The translations under genes were made by a program, and so were the position numbers. Under the pieces are notes generated by a model. It was not told the origin of the DNA and did not search any database. It worked only from the letters and a program-made list of their open reading frames with translations. A stretch of DNA of 64,000 nt from CALAGB01 sp963789565. Its GTDB lineage: Bacteria > Chloroflexota > Chloroflexia > Thermomicrobiales > Thermomicrobiaceae. Position 1 is the stretch's first letter. The number at the start of each line of letters is the position of its first letter. Below, in pieces: positions 63,696 through 64,000 of this stretch. The stretch spans positions 930,001 to 994,000 of the forward strand of contig CAWBKX010000002.1 in the NCBI GenBank assembly GCA_963789565.1, written 5' to 3'.

Positions 63696-64000
63696 CTGTC
63701 CGATCTTCCTTTGTTGATTTCGTGAGCCGCGCCGTCAGACCGGAGTCTACATCTTCAAATGTCGGTGAGGAAAACCCCGCAATCCAACGCACTTCCCCAG
63801 CTCTGACGAGGAGCGGAATGTGATCGCGCAGGCACCTGGTGACCTTCTGATTGACGAACCAATCCTGCAGCTTACGCGCCGGCCCGCCATCAAGTTGCAC
63901 CCGGTCGCCAGGCAGTCGTGTGCGCAAGAGCCATTCCGATTTTGCGTCATCGCAGCAGATGTCGAGATTCCAGCCATTGCGCAACTCGAGGCGATGGGAT
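63661..64000 (-). CDS. tilS: tRNA(Ile)-lysidine synthase, C-terminal part (gene runs off the window)
   Basis: The last 112 or so residues of TilS, which converts the wobble C of tRNA-Ile(CAU) to lysidine so it reads AUA. RTRLPGDRVQLDGGPARKLQDWFVNQKV and then VRWIAGF are typical of the TilS C-terminal domain. The frame is open to the window end at 64000, so the ATPase (PP-loop) part lies outside. The position upstream of hpt and ftsH supports the call. Confidence 0.88.
   Translation of the reverse strand, partial: SHRLELRNGWNLDICCDDAKSEWLLRTRLPGDRVQLDGGPARKLQDWFVNQKVTRCLRDHIPLLVRAGEVRWIAGFSSPTFEDVDSGLTARLTKSTKEDRTDDERVSGHSST

Overview
The window (about 60% G+C, rich in TTG/GTG starts, mostly a dense set of housekeeping genes) looks like a bacterial chromosome. 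The gene content resembles the Chloroflexota, perhaps the Thermomicrobia/Sphaerobacter side: a DegS/LiaR-type two-component pair, a tilS-hpt-ftsH cluster, endonuclease-type MutL, Arg32-type EF-P and small Ser/Thr/Pro-linker secreted proteins. That placement is inference from gene families, not from a marker gene.

Layout. 1-5.8 kb: a T-box-controlled valS, then mpg and mutL. 5.9-9.4 kb: a two-component system, an AroM-family gene and a glycosyltransferase. 9.9-16.6 kb: uvrA, a radical SAM gene whose apparent stop codon is best read as selenocysteine, an HNH nuclease and serS. 16.7-19.4 kb: a small accessory patch with an IS630-family copy, a HEPN-like protein and two tRNA-Ser genes. 19.6-28.6 kb: a 1382-residue PAS/GGDEF/EAL protein, MscS channel, aldehyde dehydrogenase, a 243-bp MITE-like inverted-repeat element, an M42 peptidase and an SH3 protein. 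28.6-43.2 kb: tyrA, a ThiF-like/cysteine desulfurase pair, a Nudix protein, uvrB, secreted proteins including a GH18-like protein, then a compact run aroQ-pepP-efp-accB-xseA-xseB. 43.5-50.2 kb: a frameshifted beta-propeller protein, hinT, mutM and thrC.

50.4-55.2 kb is a 4.8-kb integrated element in a tRNA-Gly(CCC) gene. Perfect 44-bp direct repeats bound it. It carries a tyrosine integrase, a RepA/KaiC-like AAA ATPase with a zinc ribbon, three unassigned small proteins, a zinc-ribbon microprotein and a small opposite-strand protein. It also holds repeated ACGCTAAC sites at both ends and a structured leader with a possible attenuator. 55.4-64 kb: a TadG-like protein, an endonuclease III homologue, a second selenoprotein gene (a redoxin with an in-frame UGA in a UxxC site fused to a DsbD-alpha-like domain), an LLM-class oxidoreductase, tRNA-Ala(CGC), ftsH, hpt and the 3' part of tilS.

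The most notable observation is the pair of unlinked UGA-containing genes, each followed by a hairpin with bacterial SECIS geometry. Together they imply a host that decodes UGA as Sec, although no sel gene lies in this window. DNA-repair genes are unusually frequent (mpg, mutL, uvrA, uvrB, xseAB, mutM, nth) but scattered, so I read that as chromosomal background rather than a system.
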